48,825 nt of DNA from Campylobacterales bacterium (GCA_026390135.1 JAPLGN010000021.1:1-48825); one strand, 5' to 3'; positions 8,092-17,341 are shown, counted from the first letter of the stretch. Translations and numbers: made by a program. The notes: generated by a model not told the origin, from the letters alone.

Positions 8092-8553
8092 TTAATCGAT
8101 TGATATGTACGCAAAATGATCATTTTGTTTATCGATTAATCCGATGGTTGAGTTGGGTGTTAACTTAACATAATCATACACATTGCTTTTATCAATCTTC
8201 AATGTTTTCATTGTTGCTTCACACATTAAAAATTCCACTTCGTAGGTATCCGCCATTGTAGCAATCCGCTTACTGAGTTGATCGTGAGCCAAAGCCAACT
8301 TTTGATCGTTTTTATAAGGCGAATTTTTTAAATCTTTTACAAAAAACTTATACGCATCCCCATGAATGACCACTGCAACCTCAAGTTTTTCCAATTTTCC
8401 TTCATAATGATTCTTATGAAATACAATTCCCTGTAACACTTTTTTTTCAAACGTTTCCAAATTTCCTGTTTTGAGATCGAAAACAACTTGCTTTACCCCT
8501 TCTTCTGCACATAAAACCGCTGAGAGAGCGAGAATAAGTAACCATTTTTTCAT
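8092..8553 (-). CDS. exported DsrE-like protein
   Basis: A 153-residue protein with a signal peptide (residues 1-16, ending LCAEE) and a DsrE-type domain: VVFDLKTGN at 23-31, VAVVIHGDAYKFFVKD at 59-74 and EFLMCEATMKTL at 107-118. Cys111 sits where the family's sulfur-carrying cysteine is expected. It is probably periplasmic and paired with the exported rhodanese gene downstream. AAAGGA precedes the ATG. A separate promoter and operator lie between it and the divergent ArsR gene. Cys15 could be read as a lipobox cysteine, but the surrounding AVLC is a poor match. Confidence 0.75.
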   Translation of the reverse strand: MKKWLLILALSAVLCAEEGVKQVVFDLKTGNLETFEKKVLQGIVFHKNHYEGKLEKLEVAVVIHGDAYKFFVKDLKNSPYKNDQKLALAHDQLSKRIATMADTYEVEFLMCEATMKTLKIDKSNVYDYVKLTPNSTIGLIDKQNDHFAYISID

Positions 8554-8587
8554 AGTATTCCTTTGTTATGATAATTTTACATTTGAT

Positions 8588-8593
8588 ATTATA
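8588..8593 (-). promoter_or_regulatory. -10 box of the exported DsrE gene
   Basis: TATAAT on the minus strand, 34 bases before the start at 8553. The operator copy at 8619-8636 lies just upstream of its expected -35 position. Confidence 0.45.
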
Positions 8594-8618
8594 ATCACCG
8601 AACGTAAAAATAATGTAA

Positions 8619-8636
8619 ATTAGCTAATTTCCTAAT
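8619..8636. promoter_or_regulatory. putative ArsR-type operator, copy 2
   Basis: ATTAGCTAATTTCCTAAT has half-sites ATTAG and CTAAT separated by 8 bases, with AATT at the centre. It shares the left nine and right five bases with copy 1. It lies in the divergent gap and overlaps the expected -35 region of the ArsR gene (the -10 is at 8650-8655), consistent with autoregulation. Confidence 0.6.
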
Positions 8637-8649
8637 AACTATCTTATGC

Positions 8650-8655
8650 TATAAT
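8650..8655 (+). promoter_or_regulatory. -10 box of the ArsR regulator gene
   Basis: TATAAT in TATGCTATAATTAAAC, 35 bases before the ATG at 8691. The putative operator lies 13 bases upstream of it. Confidence 0.6.
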
Positions 8656-8690
8656 TAAACTATTAAATAGCATCCATAAGAAGGTAGTTT

Positions 8691-9068
8691 ATGTTAGATA
8701 TGGAACAAAAATTAAAGATTTTCAAAGCCCTGAGTAATGAGACACGATTTTTGATTTTCAAAAATGTCTTTACTGGGGGATACACTTGTTCTCTGGATAA
8801 AAAACAAGCCGGTGTTGAAGTAAACCCAATCGCTACATGTGTCAGCACAGTGGCAGAGCATTTTAATTTTTCGCTTCCCACCATCTCTGCGCACATCAAA
8901 GAGCTAAAAGAGGCAAAAATAATCTCTGTAGAAAAAAAGGGAAATAAAGTTTACATTGAGCCTAATATCGAAACAATTCGGGAACTCTCTGCGTGTTTTC
9001 AGACATTGGTCACTAATTTTGACAATAATCGAGAACTTTTTTTTAACGATACCGTAGCGGTTAAATAA
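8691..9068 (+). CDS. ArsR/SmtB-family transcriptional regulator with cysteine-bearing insertion
   Basis: A 125-residue winged-helix repressor. The N-terminal helix (KALSNETRFLIF), recognition helix region (FSLPTISAHIKELKEAKII, 60-78) and wing (KKGNKVYIEP, 82-91) are clear. Cys33 falls near the ELCVCDL cysteine cluster of E. coli ArsR. A segment of about 16 residues containing Cys50 appears inserted before the recognition helix, and Cys102 is in the C-terminal helix. Such cysteines could sense metals, persulfide or disulfide stress. Genes on both sides handle thiols and sulfane sulfur, so a sulfur-responsive repressor is the likeliest reading. AGAAGG precedes the ATG. Confidence 0.85.
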   Translation: MLDMEQKLKIFKALSNETRFLIFKNVFTGGYTCSLDKKQAGVEVNPIATCVSTVAEHFNFSLPTISAHIKELKEAKIISVEKKGNKVYIEPNIETIRELSACFQTLVTNFDNNRELFFNDTVAVK

Positions 9069-9076
9069 GTAGGGCA

Positions 9077-10315
9077 ATGAAATATTTACTATCAACTCTC
9101 ATTTTTATCCTCCCTCTATTGTTGCAAGGAAAAACGCTTGATGATGCGTTTAGAAATGGGAAAGTAAGTGGAGACCTTCGCGCTTTTTGGTATAACGGAG
9201 ACCGTGACCTAAAAGTAGATCGCACCGCTTTAACCGTCGGTGGGATACTTAGCTATCAAACCGCACCCTTTTATGGACTCCAAGCCAACGCTTCTTTCTT
9301 TTCCAGTAACGGTACCACCTCACTCACTCAAATGCCCGAATCTGGACAAACCAGTAACCTCAAAAGTGATGGCAGTTCTATCAATGTTCTCGGTGAAGCT
9401 GCACTGTCGTATACCTACGATGATACGATAGTGAAATACGGACGGCAACGGCTCAATACACCTCTAACTAACGACTATTACAACCGTATGCTTCCAAACA
9501 GTTTCGAAGCACTCACCCTTGAAAACCGTTCAATAGCCGATGTGATACTAAAGGGTGCTTATATCACCAAATGGAAATACAAAGACTCTGACCTCTTTAT
9601 CTCACCAACCGAAAACTACGGATTTCATCGTGATATAGTGATGCTTGGTGGCGTGATAAAAAAAGGGGGAAGTACAAATGAGGTGTATGACTACTATGTC
9701 CCCGATGTGATGAATGCTCTGTATATTCAAAGTGAAACACCGAAAATTTTACCGGAAAGTTCCCCTTTCAATATTTCAGGTGCGGTACAGTTTTTAAAAG
9801 AAAATGGTGTGGGGGATGAACTAATCAAACTCTCTTCTACCTATCTAATCGGGACAAAATTAGGACTTCACTATAATAGTTGGAGCCTTACAGGGCTTTT
9901 CACCCAAATCGGTGACCAATCACTTGCAGGGACAGGAGGACGTTACGCCAAGATGGGATGGGGAGGATTTATCACCTATACCGATCTTCAAATCGACGGT
10001 GAAACAGAAAATGCGGGTGCAGTAGCGTATGGAGCTGTTGTAACACACCGTTTTGACAAAACACTCGAAGCATCGCTGAAATATCTGCGAATCGATCAAA
10101 GCGACACAAAACAAAGTGCTCCAAATTCTCTTACCGACAACCCACGCCCTGACTCAAATGAATACAATTTTGATACCACCTATCAACCGACCAAAGAGAT
10201 ACGATTACGATGCCGTTTTGCGTACATCGACTACAATCCTGACAGCACAAATTTATATAAAAATCGTGCGTATGACGAGTTTAACACCCGTATAATTGCC
10301 GATTATATGTTTTAA
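9077..10315 (+). CDS. OprD-type outer-membrane porin
   Basis: A 412-residue outer-membrane protein with a signal peptide (1-18) and alternating beta-strand pattern throughout, ending in phenylalanine (ADYMF), the outer-membrane assembly signature. The strand pattern VSGDLRAFWYNGD, the YGRQRLNTPLTNDYYNRMLPN region (about 136-156) and the overall length resemble the OprD/OprD-like porins of Campylobacterota. The substrate is unknown. It follows the ArsR gene by 8 bases and is likely under the same promoter, suggesting regulated uptake or export of a small solute. Confidence 0.8.
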   Translation: MKYLLSTLIFILPLLLQGKTLDDAFRNGKVSGDLRAFWYNGDRDLKVDRTALTVGGILSYQTAPFYGLQANASFFSSNGTTSLTQMPESGQTSNLKSDGSSINVLGEAALSYTYDDTIVKYGRQRLNTPLTNDYYNRMLPNSFEALTLENRSIADVILKGAYITKWKYKDSDLFISPTENYGFHRDIVMLGGVIKKGGSTNEVYDYYVPDVMNALYIQSETPKILPESSPFNISGAVQFLKENGVGDELIKLSSTYLIGTKLGLHYNSWSLTGLFTQIGDQSLAGTGGRYAKMGWGGFITYTDLQIDGETENAGAVAYGAVVTHRFDKTLEASLKYLRIDQSDTKQSAPNSLTDNPRPDSNEYNFDTTYQPTKEIRLRCRFAYIDYNPDSTNLYKNRAYDEFNTRIIADYMF

Positions 10316-10328
10316 TATTGGAGAAAAA

Positions 10329-10679
10329 ATGACGTGGCTTATCGTTAAATATTTAGTTACCGCTGGAGTTGTCGTCCTCGTCTCTGAAATGGCAAAACGC
10401 AGTGATAAACTCGGTGGACTCATCGCGGCACTACCCCTCGTAACTTTTTTGGCACTGATTTGGCTTTATGTTGAAAATCAACCTACGGAAAAGATTGCTA
10501 ATCACGCGTGGTATACGTTTTGGTATGTCGTACCGACATTGCCAATGTTTTTGGCATTTCCACTGCTACTGGAGAAAATCGGTTTTTGGCCTTCCCTTCT
10601 TGCCTCCATAGCCATTACCGTGATTTGTTTTATCCTATTTTCATTTATTGTTCGTCAATTTGGGATTGAGTTGTGGTAA
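10329..10679 (+). CDS. DUF3147-family small membrane protein
   Basis: A 116-residue protein with four predicted membrane helices. The N-terminal KYLVTAGVVVLVSEMAKRSDKLGGLIAALP pattern (positions 7-36) is typical of DUF3147. I use the ATG at 10329, with GGAG seven bases upstream, rather than an in-frame ATG at 10296 inside the porin gene. The function is unknown. It lies between the porin and yyaL in the same direction. Confidence 0.75.
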   Translation: MTWLIVKYLVTAGVVVLVSEMAKRSDKLGGLIAALPLVTFLALIWLYVENQPTEKIANHAWYTFWYVVPTLPMFLAFPLLLEKIGFWPSLLASIAITVICFILFSFIVRQFGIELW

Positions 10680-10708
10680 AGTAGTCTATTTCATTTCGGA
10701 GTTACACA

Positions 10709-12625
10709 ATGTCCAACCGTCTCGCACTCGAAGATTCCCCCTATCTCCAACAGCACAAAGATAACCCCTTCGATTGGTATGGATGGTGTGATGAGGCATT
10801 TGAACGAGCAAAACGTGAGAATAAAGCTATTTTTATCTCCATCGGGTACAGCAGTTGCCACTGGTGTCACGTAATGGAACACGATGTTTTTGAAAACGAA
10901 GAGATAGCGCAATTTGTCAATAAACATTTTATTTGTATTAAAGTCGATCGTGAAGAGCGCCCCGACATCGACAAACATTTCCAAGAACTGCACGTACTTC
11001 TCAATCGTCGAAGCGGAGGCTGGCCACTCTCGATTTTTTGTACCCCACAAAACAAACCTTTTTATGCCGCGACTTACATCCCCCCTCACAATCGCGATCA
11101 GATGATGGGATTTAGCGAGCTCACGGCTATCATCGCCGAAAAAATTGCCGTAAATGACGAAAAACTGTTCCAAAATGCCGATGAAATTACCGGTTTTATG
11201 AAACCCAAAGAGACACCGACCCAAGCAACCCAATTGGATGAAAAAATCATGGTTCAATTTGGCAAACAAGCGGAACATAATTTCGACCCAATCAACGGCG
11301 GATTTTCCAAAGCTCCTAAGTTTCCTCATACATCTACTCTTAAAACCTTGATGAGCCAAGAGCGTCTTGAGTCAAATCCACAGCGGCAAACCATCATTAC
11401 GCATACACTCGACTCGATGGCACGAGGAGGGATGTATGACCTCATCGATGGAGGATTTTGCCGATACAGTACCGAAGAGTCATGGCTGATTCCTCATTTT
11501 GAGAAAATGACCTATGACAATGCTTTACTATGTGAACTCTATGCTCTGGCCTTTGTTCAATTCAATAATCCACTCTATCTGCGATGCGCCACAGAGACTG
11601 CTGATTTTATGATGAAATTCATGATGGAAGATCATCTCTTTTACAGTGCGAGTGATGCGGATACCGAGGGTGAAGAAGGAAAATATTTTGTCTACTCTTA
11701 TGATGAAATCACCCAATCACTTCAAAATATAGGTATTTCTAATCTCGATGAAGCCATGGAAATACTTCAAATCACTTCTGAGGGAAATTTCGAAGGGTAC
11801 TGCATTGTCACCCTCTCATCACTAGAACGACCCCAATGGTTTGAGGATTTCGTAAAAGAGTGCCAAAAAATACGTTCCACTCGAACCTACCCCTTTATCG
11901 ACCGTAAGATCAATGTCGCATGGAATGCCATGATGATCAAAGCTCTTTTGATCCTGGGCAAACAGATTCCATCGTATCAACACAATGCTATTACTTCACT
12001 GGATGCACTACTCTCAACCATGTTCATTGACGGAGTTCTTTATCATACGACCCTCATCCATAAACAACCGAAAATAGAAGCTTTTTTAGAAGATTATGCC
12101 TATCTTGCTGATGCGTTAATCCAAGCCTATCAAAGCACTTTTAATGAGGTTTATCTCATACGTGCGCAACAACTTTGCAACAAGGCCTTAGAACTTTTTT
12201 ATCAAAACGGTGCATGGTATTTTAGTCGTGGTGATTTTCCGACTATCACTGAACTCGATGATGGTTCTTACCCTAGTGCAATGGCGATTATGATCGATGT
12301 ATTGCTTTGCCTAGGAAGTCTTATGGATGGAAAGTATCGTCATTTTGCTTTCAAAAGCCTCGAATACGCCTCAATCAAGCTTATGAAAACTCCGATTTAT
12401 TATCCCAAACTTACCGAACAAACCATTCGATATTTAAAAGGTGATCGTATTGTGAAAGCACCCAAAGCATTACTGATGCACTTAAATGGATTAAATTACC
12501 CATTTGCGTTACTCAAAAATGATGAAAGCGTAGAAGGGTTTTTGATCTGTGGTGACAATAGCTGCTTTGCCTCGACCGATGATAGCTTAAAAGTAGATAG
12601 ATTAATAGAGTCAACGTTACAATAA
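10709..12625 (+). CDS. yyaL: YyaL/DUF255 thioredoxin-domain protein
   Basis: A 638-residue protein of the YyaL/SPATA20 family. An N-terminal thioredoxin-like domain (about 1-170) has [10 protein letters not shown] with Cys50 and Cys53 and the family start [21 protein letters not shown]. It is followed by an alpha/alpha-barrel domain related to N-acylglucosamine 2-epimerase and other glycosidase folds. Family members are annotated as possible redox or folding proteins; the reaction is not established. No signal peptide is present, so it is cytoplasmic. CGGAG is well placed before the ATG. Its place in an ArsR-linked string with thiol genes on the opposite arm supports a thiol role. Confidence 0.9.
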   Translation: MSNRLALEDSPYLQQHKDNPFDWYGWCDEAFERAKRENKAIFISIGYSSCHWCHVMEHDVFENEEIAQFVNKHFICIKVDREERPDIDKHFQELHVLLNRRSGGWPLSIFCTPQNKPFYAATYIPPHNRDQMMGFSELTAIIAEKIAVNDEKLFQNADEITGFMKPKETPTQATQLDEKIMVQFGKQAEHNFDPINGGFSKAPKFPHTSTLKTLMSQERLESNPQRQTIITHTLDSMARGGMYDLIDGGFCRYSTEESWLIPHFEKMTYDNALLCELYALAFVQFNNPLYLRCATETADFMMKFMMEDHLFYSASDADTEGEEGKYFVYSYDEITQSLQNIGISNLDEAMEILQITSEGNFEGYCIVTLSSLERPQWFEDFVKECQKIRSTRTYPFIDRKINVAWNAMMIKALLILGKQIPSYQHNAITSLDALLSTMFIDGVLYHTTLIHKQPKIEAFLEDYAYLADALIQAYQSTFNEVYLIRAQQLCNKALELFYQNGAWYFSRGDFPTITELDDGSYPSAMAIMIDVLLCLGSLMDGKYRHFAFKSLEYASIKLMKTPIYYPKLTEQTIRYLKGDRIVKAPKALLMHLNGLNYPFALLKNDESVEGFLICGDNSCFASTDDSLKVDRLIESTLQ

Positions 12626-12644
12626 TAAAAAATAAGAGGTAATC

Positions 12645-13595
12645 ATGCATTCCAAAGGCTCAATGGCTAGAGACGAGATCGCCGAAATGTCAAAAATTGA
12701 TGATGTTTTACACGAGGACCGACGTAAAAATCAAAAAAATATTGATAAGGATACTCGTAAAAAAAACGCCAAAGAAGAGCGTCTCCCCATTTGGGTCAAA
12801 CAAAGCGTTTTCGAATACGAAAAAGAGCTCAAAGAGCTCCAAATCGAATTACTTAAACTCCAAAATCACATCAAAGATCAAGGTTTAAAAGTTTTAATGA
12901 TTTTTGAAGGGCGTGATGCGGCAGGCAAAGGGGGAACGATTAAGCGGCTTACTGAACATCTTAATCCTCGCGGTGCTCGTGTTGTTGCACTCGACAAACC
13001 CTCCGACGTCGAAAAGACACAATGGTATTTTCAGCGCTATGTACAGCATCTTCCAAGTGCTGGTGAAATGGTCTTTTTTGATCGCAGCTGGTACAATCGT
13101 GCAGGTGTTGAACCGGTCATGGGATTTTGTAGCGAGGAAGAACATAAAGAGTTTTTACATGAAGTAGGAGAATATGAACGTATGCTTGTAAACTCTGGAA
13201 TCATCCTCTTTAAATTTTATTTTTCGGTTTCTAAAAATGAACAAGCCGCGCGATTCAAAGCACGTAAAACTGATCCGCTCAAACAATTCAAACTCTCTCC
13301 TGTCGATGCAAAATCACAAGATCTATGGGACAAATACACCATTGCAAAATACTCTATGCTTCTAGCTTCTCATACACCGCACGCACCTTGGGTCATTATC
13401 CGTTCCGATAACAAGAAAAAAGCACGCCTGAACTGCTTCCGCCATATCCTTTCCAAGACTGAATATCTCAAAAAAGCCAAACATACCCATTTCAAAATAT
13501 CCAAAAAGATTTTACTCGATGGAGATCAAGAACTTAAATTAATGGAATCCAGTATGTCCCTGAAGAAAAACGATGAGTTTAACGAAAGAGGGTAA
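12645..13595 (+). CDS. ppk2: polyphosphate kinase 2
   Basis: Transfers phosphate between polyphosphate and nucleoside diphosphates. The 316 residues contain one PPK2 domain: Walker A GRDAAGKGG (89-97), Walker B FFDRSWYNRAGVEPVMGFC (144-162) with Asp146-Arg147, and the lid-region arginines beyond 205. One domain of this size suggests a class I enzyme that uses polyphosphate to regenerate nucleoside triphosphate. The first 45 residues are an unusually charged lysine-rich extension. AAGAGG precedes the ATG. It is 2 bases from the transporter gene downstream, so the two are co-translated. Confidence 0.93.
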   Translation: MHSKGSMARDEIAEMSKIDDVLHEDRRKNQKNIDKDTRKKNAKEERLPIWVKQSVFEYEKELKELQIELLKLQNHIKDQGLKVLMIFEGRDAAGKGGTIKRLTEHLNPRGARVVALDKPSDVEKTQWYFQRYVQHLPSAGEMVFFDRSWYNRAGVEPVMGFCSEEEHKEFLHEVGEYERMLVNSGIILFKFYFSVSKNEQAARFKARKTDPLKQFKLSPVDAKSQDLWDKYTIAKYSMLLASHTPHAPWVIIRSDNKKKARLNCFRHILSKTEYLKKAKHTHFKISKKILLDGDQELKLMESSMSLKKNDEFNERG

Positions 13596-13597
13596 TC

Positions 13598-15808
13598 GTG
13601 ACTCAATCAGCCGTCCTAAAATCTCAAAATATTCTCGCTGATTTTTGGGGCGGGACAGCGGCTATGCTTGTTGCCCTCCCCTCAGCCATTGCCTTTGGCG
13701 TTACCATTTATGCTACCATTGGTGGACATTATGGGGCGTATGGTGCGGTAGCTGGAATCCTTGGAGTTGCGGCGATCGGGATAGTCGCAGCACTTCTAGG
13801 AGGGACAAGCCGTCTAATATCTGCACCAAGTGCCCCAGCTGCAGCCGTTTTATCCGCTTTTGCCCTCACTTATATTTCTAAAGATTTCGGACCCGATGCT
13901 GTTTTTGCAATGTTGATGATTGTAGCGCTTTTAGCAGGTATTTTCCAAATCCTTTTTGGTCTCATCGGTCTTGGTAAATTGATTAAATACATGCCGTTTC
14001 CTGTTGTAAGTGGTTATCTAAGCGGTGTAGGGCTCTATATTATTGCTTCTCAGGCACCTAAGTTTTTAGGGCTCCCGCAAGGTGCCCATATTCTCGAAGC
14101 GCTGAAGAATCCAACAACATGGCAATGGGAAAGTATTACTGTTGGACTCGTCACCATCATCACGATGTTGTATGCAGACAAAATATTTCGAGTTATCCCT
14201 GCCGTTATTTTGGCACTTATCGCAGGTGCCTTGGCCTATGGTTTACTGGGGATTGCTGATCCCTCTCTCTTTATCCCCAACAACCCTTTAGTCATCGGTG
14301 AACTCGGAGAAAGTGGCGGAATTGATTTTTTACAAATGTTTGTTGGGCGCTTTCAGGTACTCGCCAATTTTACTCTTAATGACCTATCTTTACTCTTTTT
14401 ACCAGCATTGACACTCGCGACCCTCCTCTCGATCGATACACTCAAAACTTGTATCGTTATCGATTCAATAACCCATTCGTTTCATAACTCTAACAAAGAG
14501 CTTATAGCCCAAGGCACTGGGAATATTACCTCATCATTAATTGGAGGAATGAGCGGTTCAGGTACAATGGGTGCAACAATGGTTAACCTCTCAAGCGGTG
14601 CACGATCTTCACTTTCAGGAGTAATTGAAGGAATTATGGCCATTGTCTCTTTTGTACTTCTTGGAAGCTTTATTGCGTGGATACCTATTGCGGCATTGGC
14701 AGGTATTTTGATCGTTATTGGTGTGCGCATGATTGATACACACAGTGTCAAACTTTTCAAATCACGTAAAACTGTTTTTGATTTTTTGATCATAGTTGCC
14801 GTATCTCTCACAGCCCTCACCGTAAGCCTTATTGCTGCATCGGGAGTCGGTGTGGTCTTGGCTATCATTTTGTACATCACACAGCAAATGGGTGCTTCAG
14901 TAGTGTATCGCAAGCACGATGGCACTGAAATAAAAAGTAAAATTGTCCGAAACCGTGAACAAGAGGCTTTATTGCTGGGACATGGTGAAGATTTTTCTAT
15001 CTATGAATTGCATGGCAGCCTCTTTTTTGGAACGGCTAATCAACTCTATTCCATGCTTCAAGACGATTTACAGCATAAAAAATACATTATTTTAGATATG
15101 AAACGGGTACAGACAGTTGATTTAACGGCAGCTCATATTCTCTTACAAATCAAAGACATACTTCATGATAACGGCGGATATTTACTTTTATCACGATTGC
15201 CGCACAAGCTTCCGACAGGGGATGATTTAGAAAGCTATTTTAACCACGTAGGACTTTTAAAACATCTCAGCCCCATAACGGTTTTTGACGACTTGGATGA
15301 TGCTGTTGAATGGGTTGAAGATACCATCATTCATGAGAATCTTATGGACGAAGAAGAAGAAAAGTTATTTGAATTGGCTGATTTTGATCTTTTCAAGGGA
15401 CGACATCTTGATACACTCGAAGAACTTCAAAGTCTTCTTGAATACCATTCATACCATAAAGGAGAAATCATTTACTCAGAAGGAAGTTCTAATGGCGAAA
15501 TTTACCTAATTCGACGTGGATCAGTTCGTCTCATGCTACCTTTCCCTGATCGAAAAAGCGTTCATCTCAGTACATTGGGACAGGGGAATTTTTTTGGAGA
15601 ATTTTCATTCTTAGAATGCAGTCCCCATTATACGGACAGCATTGCCAATACGGATACCGATTTGTATCGAATTTCACGCGAAGCATTTGACCTATTTTCA
15701 GAACATCACAAAAAAGCTTCTTTTCATTTTATGCAAAGTCTGGCAACAGTATTAGCAGAGCGGCTTCGTCTGACGCGGTCAGAACTTGGAGACGAAGCCG
15801 ACGTCTAG
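13598..15808 (+). CDS. SulP-family anion transporter with STAS and cNMP-binding-like domains
   Basis: A 736-residue inner-membrane protein. Residues about 10-430 form the SulP/SLC26 transport domain (many helices, with the AAPSAP-type motif as ISAPSAPAAAVLSAF). Residues about 455-555 form a STAS domain with YIILDMKRVQTVDLTAAH, and residues about 590-715 resemble a CRP-type cyclic-nucleotide-binding domain. In that domain the phosphate-binding arginine after GEF-(x)6-P is His677, so cAMP or cGMP binding is doubtful. The substrate could be sulfate, bicarbonate or another anion. The start is GTG with GAAAGAGGG upstream, immediately after ppk2. It is the last gene of the rightward arm. Confidence 0.88.
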   Translation: MTQSAVLKSQNILADFWGGTAAMLVALPSAIAFGVTIYATIGGHYGAYGAVAGILGVAAIGIVAALLGGTSRLISAPSAPAAAVLSAFALTYISKDFGPDAVFAMLMIVALLAGIFQILFGLIGLGKLIKYMPFPVVSGYLSGVGLYIIASQAPKFLGLPQGAHILEALKNPTTWQWESITVGLVTIITMLYADKIFRVIPAVILALIAGALAYGLLGIADPSLFIPNNPLVIGELGESGGIDFLQMFVGRFQVLANFTLNDLSLLFLPALTLATLLSIDTLKTCIVIDSITHSFHNSNKELIAQGTGNITSSLIGGMSGSGTMGATMVNLSSGARSSLSGVIEGIMAIVSFVLLGSFIAWIPIAALAGILIVIGVRMIDTHSVKLFKSRKTVFDFLIIVAVSLTALTVSLIAASGVGVVLAIILYITQQMGASVVYRKHDGTEIKSKIVRNREQEALLLGHGEDFSIYELHGSLFFGTANQLYSMLQDDLQHKKYIILDMKRVQTVDLTAAHILLQIKDILHDNGGYLLLSRLPHKLPTGDDLESYFNHVGLLKHLSPITVFDDLDDAVEWVEDTIIHENLMDEEEEKLFELADFDLFKGRHLDTLEELQSLLEYHSYHKGEIIYSEGSSNGEIYLIRRGSVRLMLPFPDRKSVHLSTLGQGNFFGEFSFLECSPHYTDSIANTDTDLYRISREAFDLFSEHHKKASFHFMQSLATVLAERLRLTRSELGDEADV

Positions 15809-15830
15809 AGTGTTGCATTGCTAATAGATG

Positions 15831-17303
15831 TTACGAAAGAAATTTTAAAATTTCTGTCTCAATATTTTCTTTGTCAATAACCGTATCTTGGATAACAGGT
15901 TTATCGAAGAGTCCTTTGATCATCTCCGGAATAGGCAACTTTGCTATTGCAGAGATAGATTGAAGTGCATCGATGTCATTAGCATCTTTTTCACCGGTAA
16001 GTGCATTCGCAATCGTCGGAGAAAATTTCGTCCATTCTGCTGTTGAGTAGACAATAGTTTTAAGAGGCTTTGTCGCACAACAATCGTATGCTTTAAAACA
16101 CGTAGCCGTATGCGGATCCATCAAATAACCACTGTCATATGCCTCTTTGATATACCCTTTTCCCTCAGAACCATTACAATAATCCGCTGAAAACATACCT
16201 TGAAGCTTCATCGTTTCATCATCACTAAGGGCATAAAAACGATCATTTTCCAATTTCTGCATCAATTCTTTGGTTCGCACCGCTCCAAAAAAGTCAAATA
16301 AAATTCGTTCAACATTGCTGGAGATCAAAATGTCCATTGCAGGGGATGTTGTCGGTACCACTTTATCATTGCGCAGATCATAGTGCCCAGTATTAATAAG
16401 TCGAGTGAGGACATTGTTTTCGTTGGATGCAATGATAATTTTTTCAACGGGTAATCCCATCTTTGTTGCATAATAACCACCAAGAGCATTACCGAAATTT
16501 CCACTTGGAACATCCAAATAAATTTTTTCACCCATCTGGATAGCATTTTGACGTACCAGCTCAAGATAACTGTGGATATGGTAAATAATTTGAAAAATAA
16601 TACGTCCAAAGTTAACCGAATTGGCAGCAGAAAGAGAGATGCTTTTAGTTTTCAACGTTGCCTTAAACGTTGTTGATCCCAATAGTTTTTTCAGAGCACT
16701 TTGTGCATCGTCAAAATCTCCGTGAATTCCGATAACTTTGAGATTCAATGCATCTTCCGTAACCATCTGAAGACGCTGAACGTCCGAAGTCCCCCCATCA
16801 GGATATAGACATACTACACGAATGTTTGCTCTATTTTTAAACGTATCAAGTGCAGCTGGACCCGTATCACCGCTTGTAGCAGCAAGGATAAGATACTCTT
16901 CACCACGCTTTTGCGCGATAGAGGATAATACTACGCCAAAGGGTTGCAATGCCATATCTTTGAATGCACGAGTAGGTCCATGATACAGCTCACTAACATA
17001 CAAATCATCACGCACTTTTACGACAGGAACAGGATTAGAAGGATCATCAAATTTATCATACAAAGATAAGGCTTCATCAATAACTGACGATTCAATATCA
17101 ATCCCAAGGGTAGTAAGGAGATCTTTTGCCAGTACTTTGTACGATGAGTTTAAATGCTTGGTTAAAAATTCTTCACCGAGAGAGGGAAGCTCTTTAGGAA
17201 TATACAATCCACCGAAGGATGCAATGGGACTTAGAATCGCCTCTGAAAAAGTGATTTCGCTAGGCTTAACTCCATCATTTCCGCGTGTTTCAATAAATTT
17301 CAT
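15831..17303 (-). CDS. thrC: threonine synthase
   Basis: PLP enzyme that converts O-phosphohomoserine to threonine. The 490 residues show the N-terminal ETRGNDG motif, the PLP-lysine motif GPTRAFKDMALQPFG and the ATSGDTGPAAL phosphate-binding loop, typical of the longer proteobacterial/fungal form. I choose the ATG at 17303; an in-frame TTG five codons upstream lacks support and the family normally begins at this point. It is convergent with the SulP gene (22-base gap) and has its own -10 box upstream. Confidence 0.93.
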   Translation of the reverse strand: MKFIETRGNDGVKPSEITFSEAILSPIASFGGLYIPKELPSLGEEFLTKHLNSSYKVLAKDLLTTLGIDIESSVIDEALSLYDKFDDPSNPVPVVKVRDDLYVSELYHGPTRAFKDMALQPFGVVLSSIAQKRGEEYLILAATSGDTGPAALDTFKNRANIRVVCLYPDGGTSDVQRLQMVTEDALNLKVIGIHGDFDDAQSALKKLLGSTTFKATLKTKSISLSAANSVNFGRIIFQIIYHIHSYLELVRQNAIQMGEKIYLDVPSGNFGNALGGYYATKMGLPVEKIIIASNENNVLTRLINTGHYDLRNDKVVPTTSPAMDILISSNVERILFDFFGAVRTKELMQKLENDRFYALSDDETMKLQGMFSADYCNGSEGKGYIKEAYDSGYLMDPHTATCFKAYDCCATKPLKTIVYSTAEWTKFSPTIANALTGEKDANDIDALQSISAIAKLPIPEMIKGLFDKPVIQDTVIDKENIETEILKFLS

Positions 17304-17334
17304 CGTTAAATGCCCCAATGTAAAAAGTTTTAGA

Positions 17335-17340
17335 ATTATA
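17335..17340 (-). promoter_or_regulatory. -10 box of thrC
   Basis: TATAAT on the minus strand, 31 bases before the thrC start, directly after the hairpin that follows argB. It suggests that thrC is transcribed separately from argB-lpxK. Confidence 0.45.
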
Positions 17341-17341
17341 A

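Noticed and set aside
10691-11359. 222-codon open frame on the minus strand inside yyaL
   Set aside because: Fully antisense to a well-conserved gene, with no ribosome-binding site and no recognisable protein; it is a shadow of YyaL codon usage.
14482-14925. 147-codon minus-strand open frame within the SulP transporter
   Set aside because: Antisense to membrane-helix codons; composition is rich in Thr/Ile/Pro with no family features.
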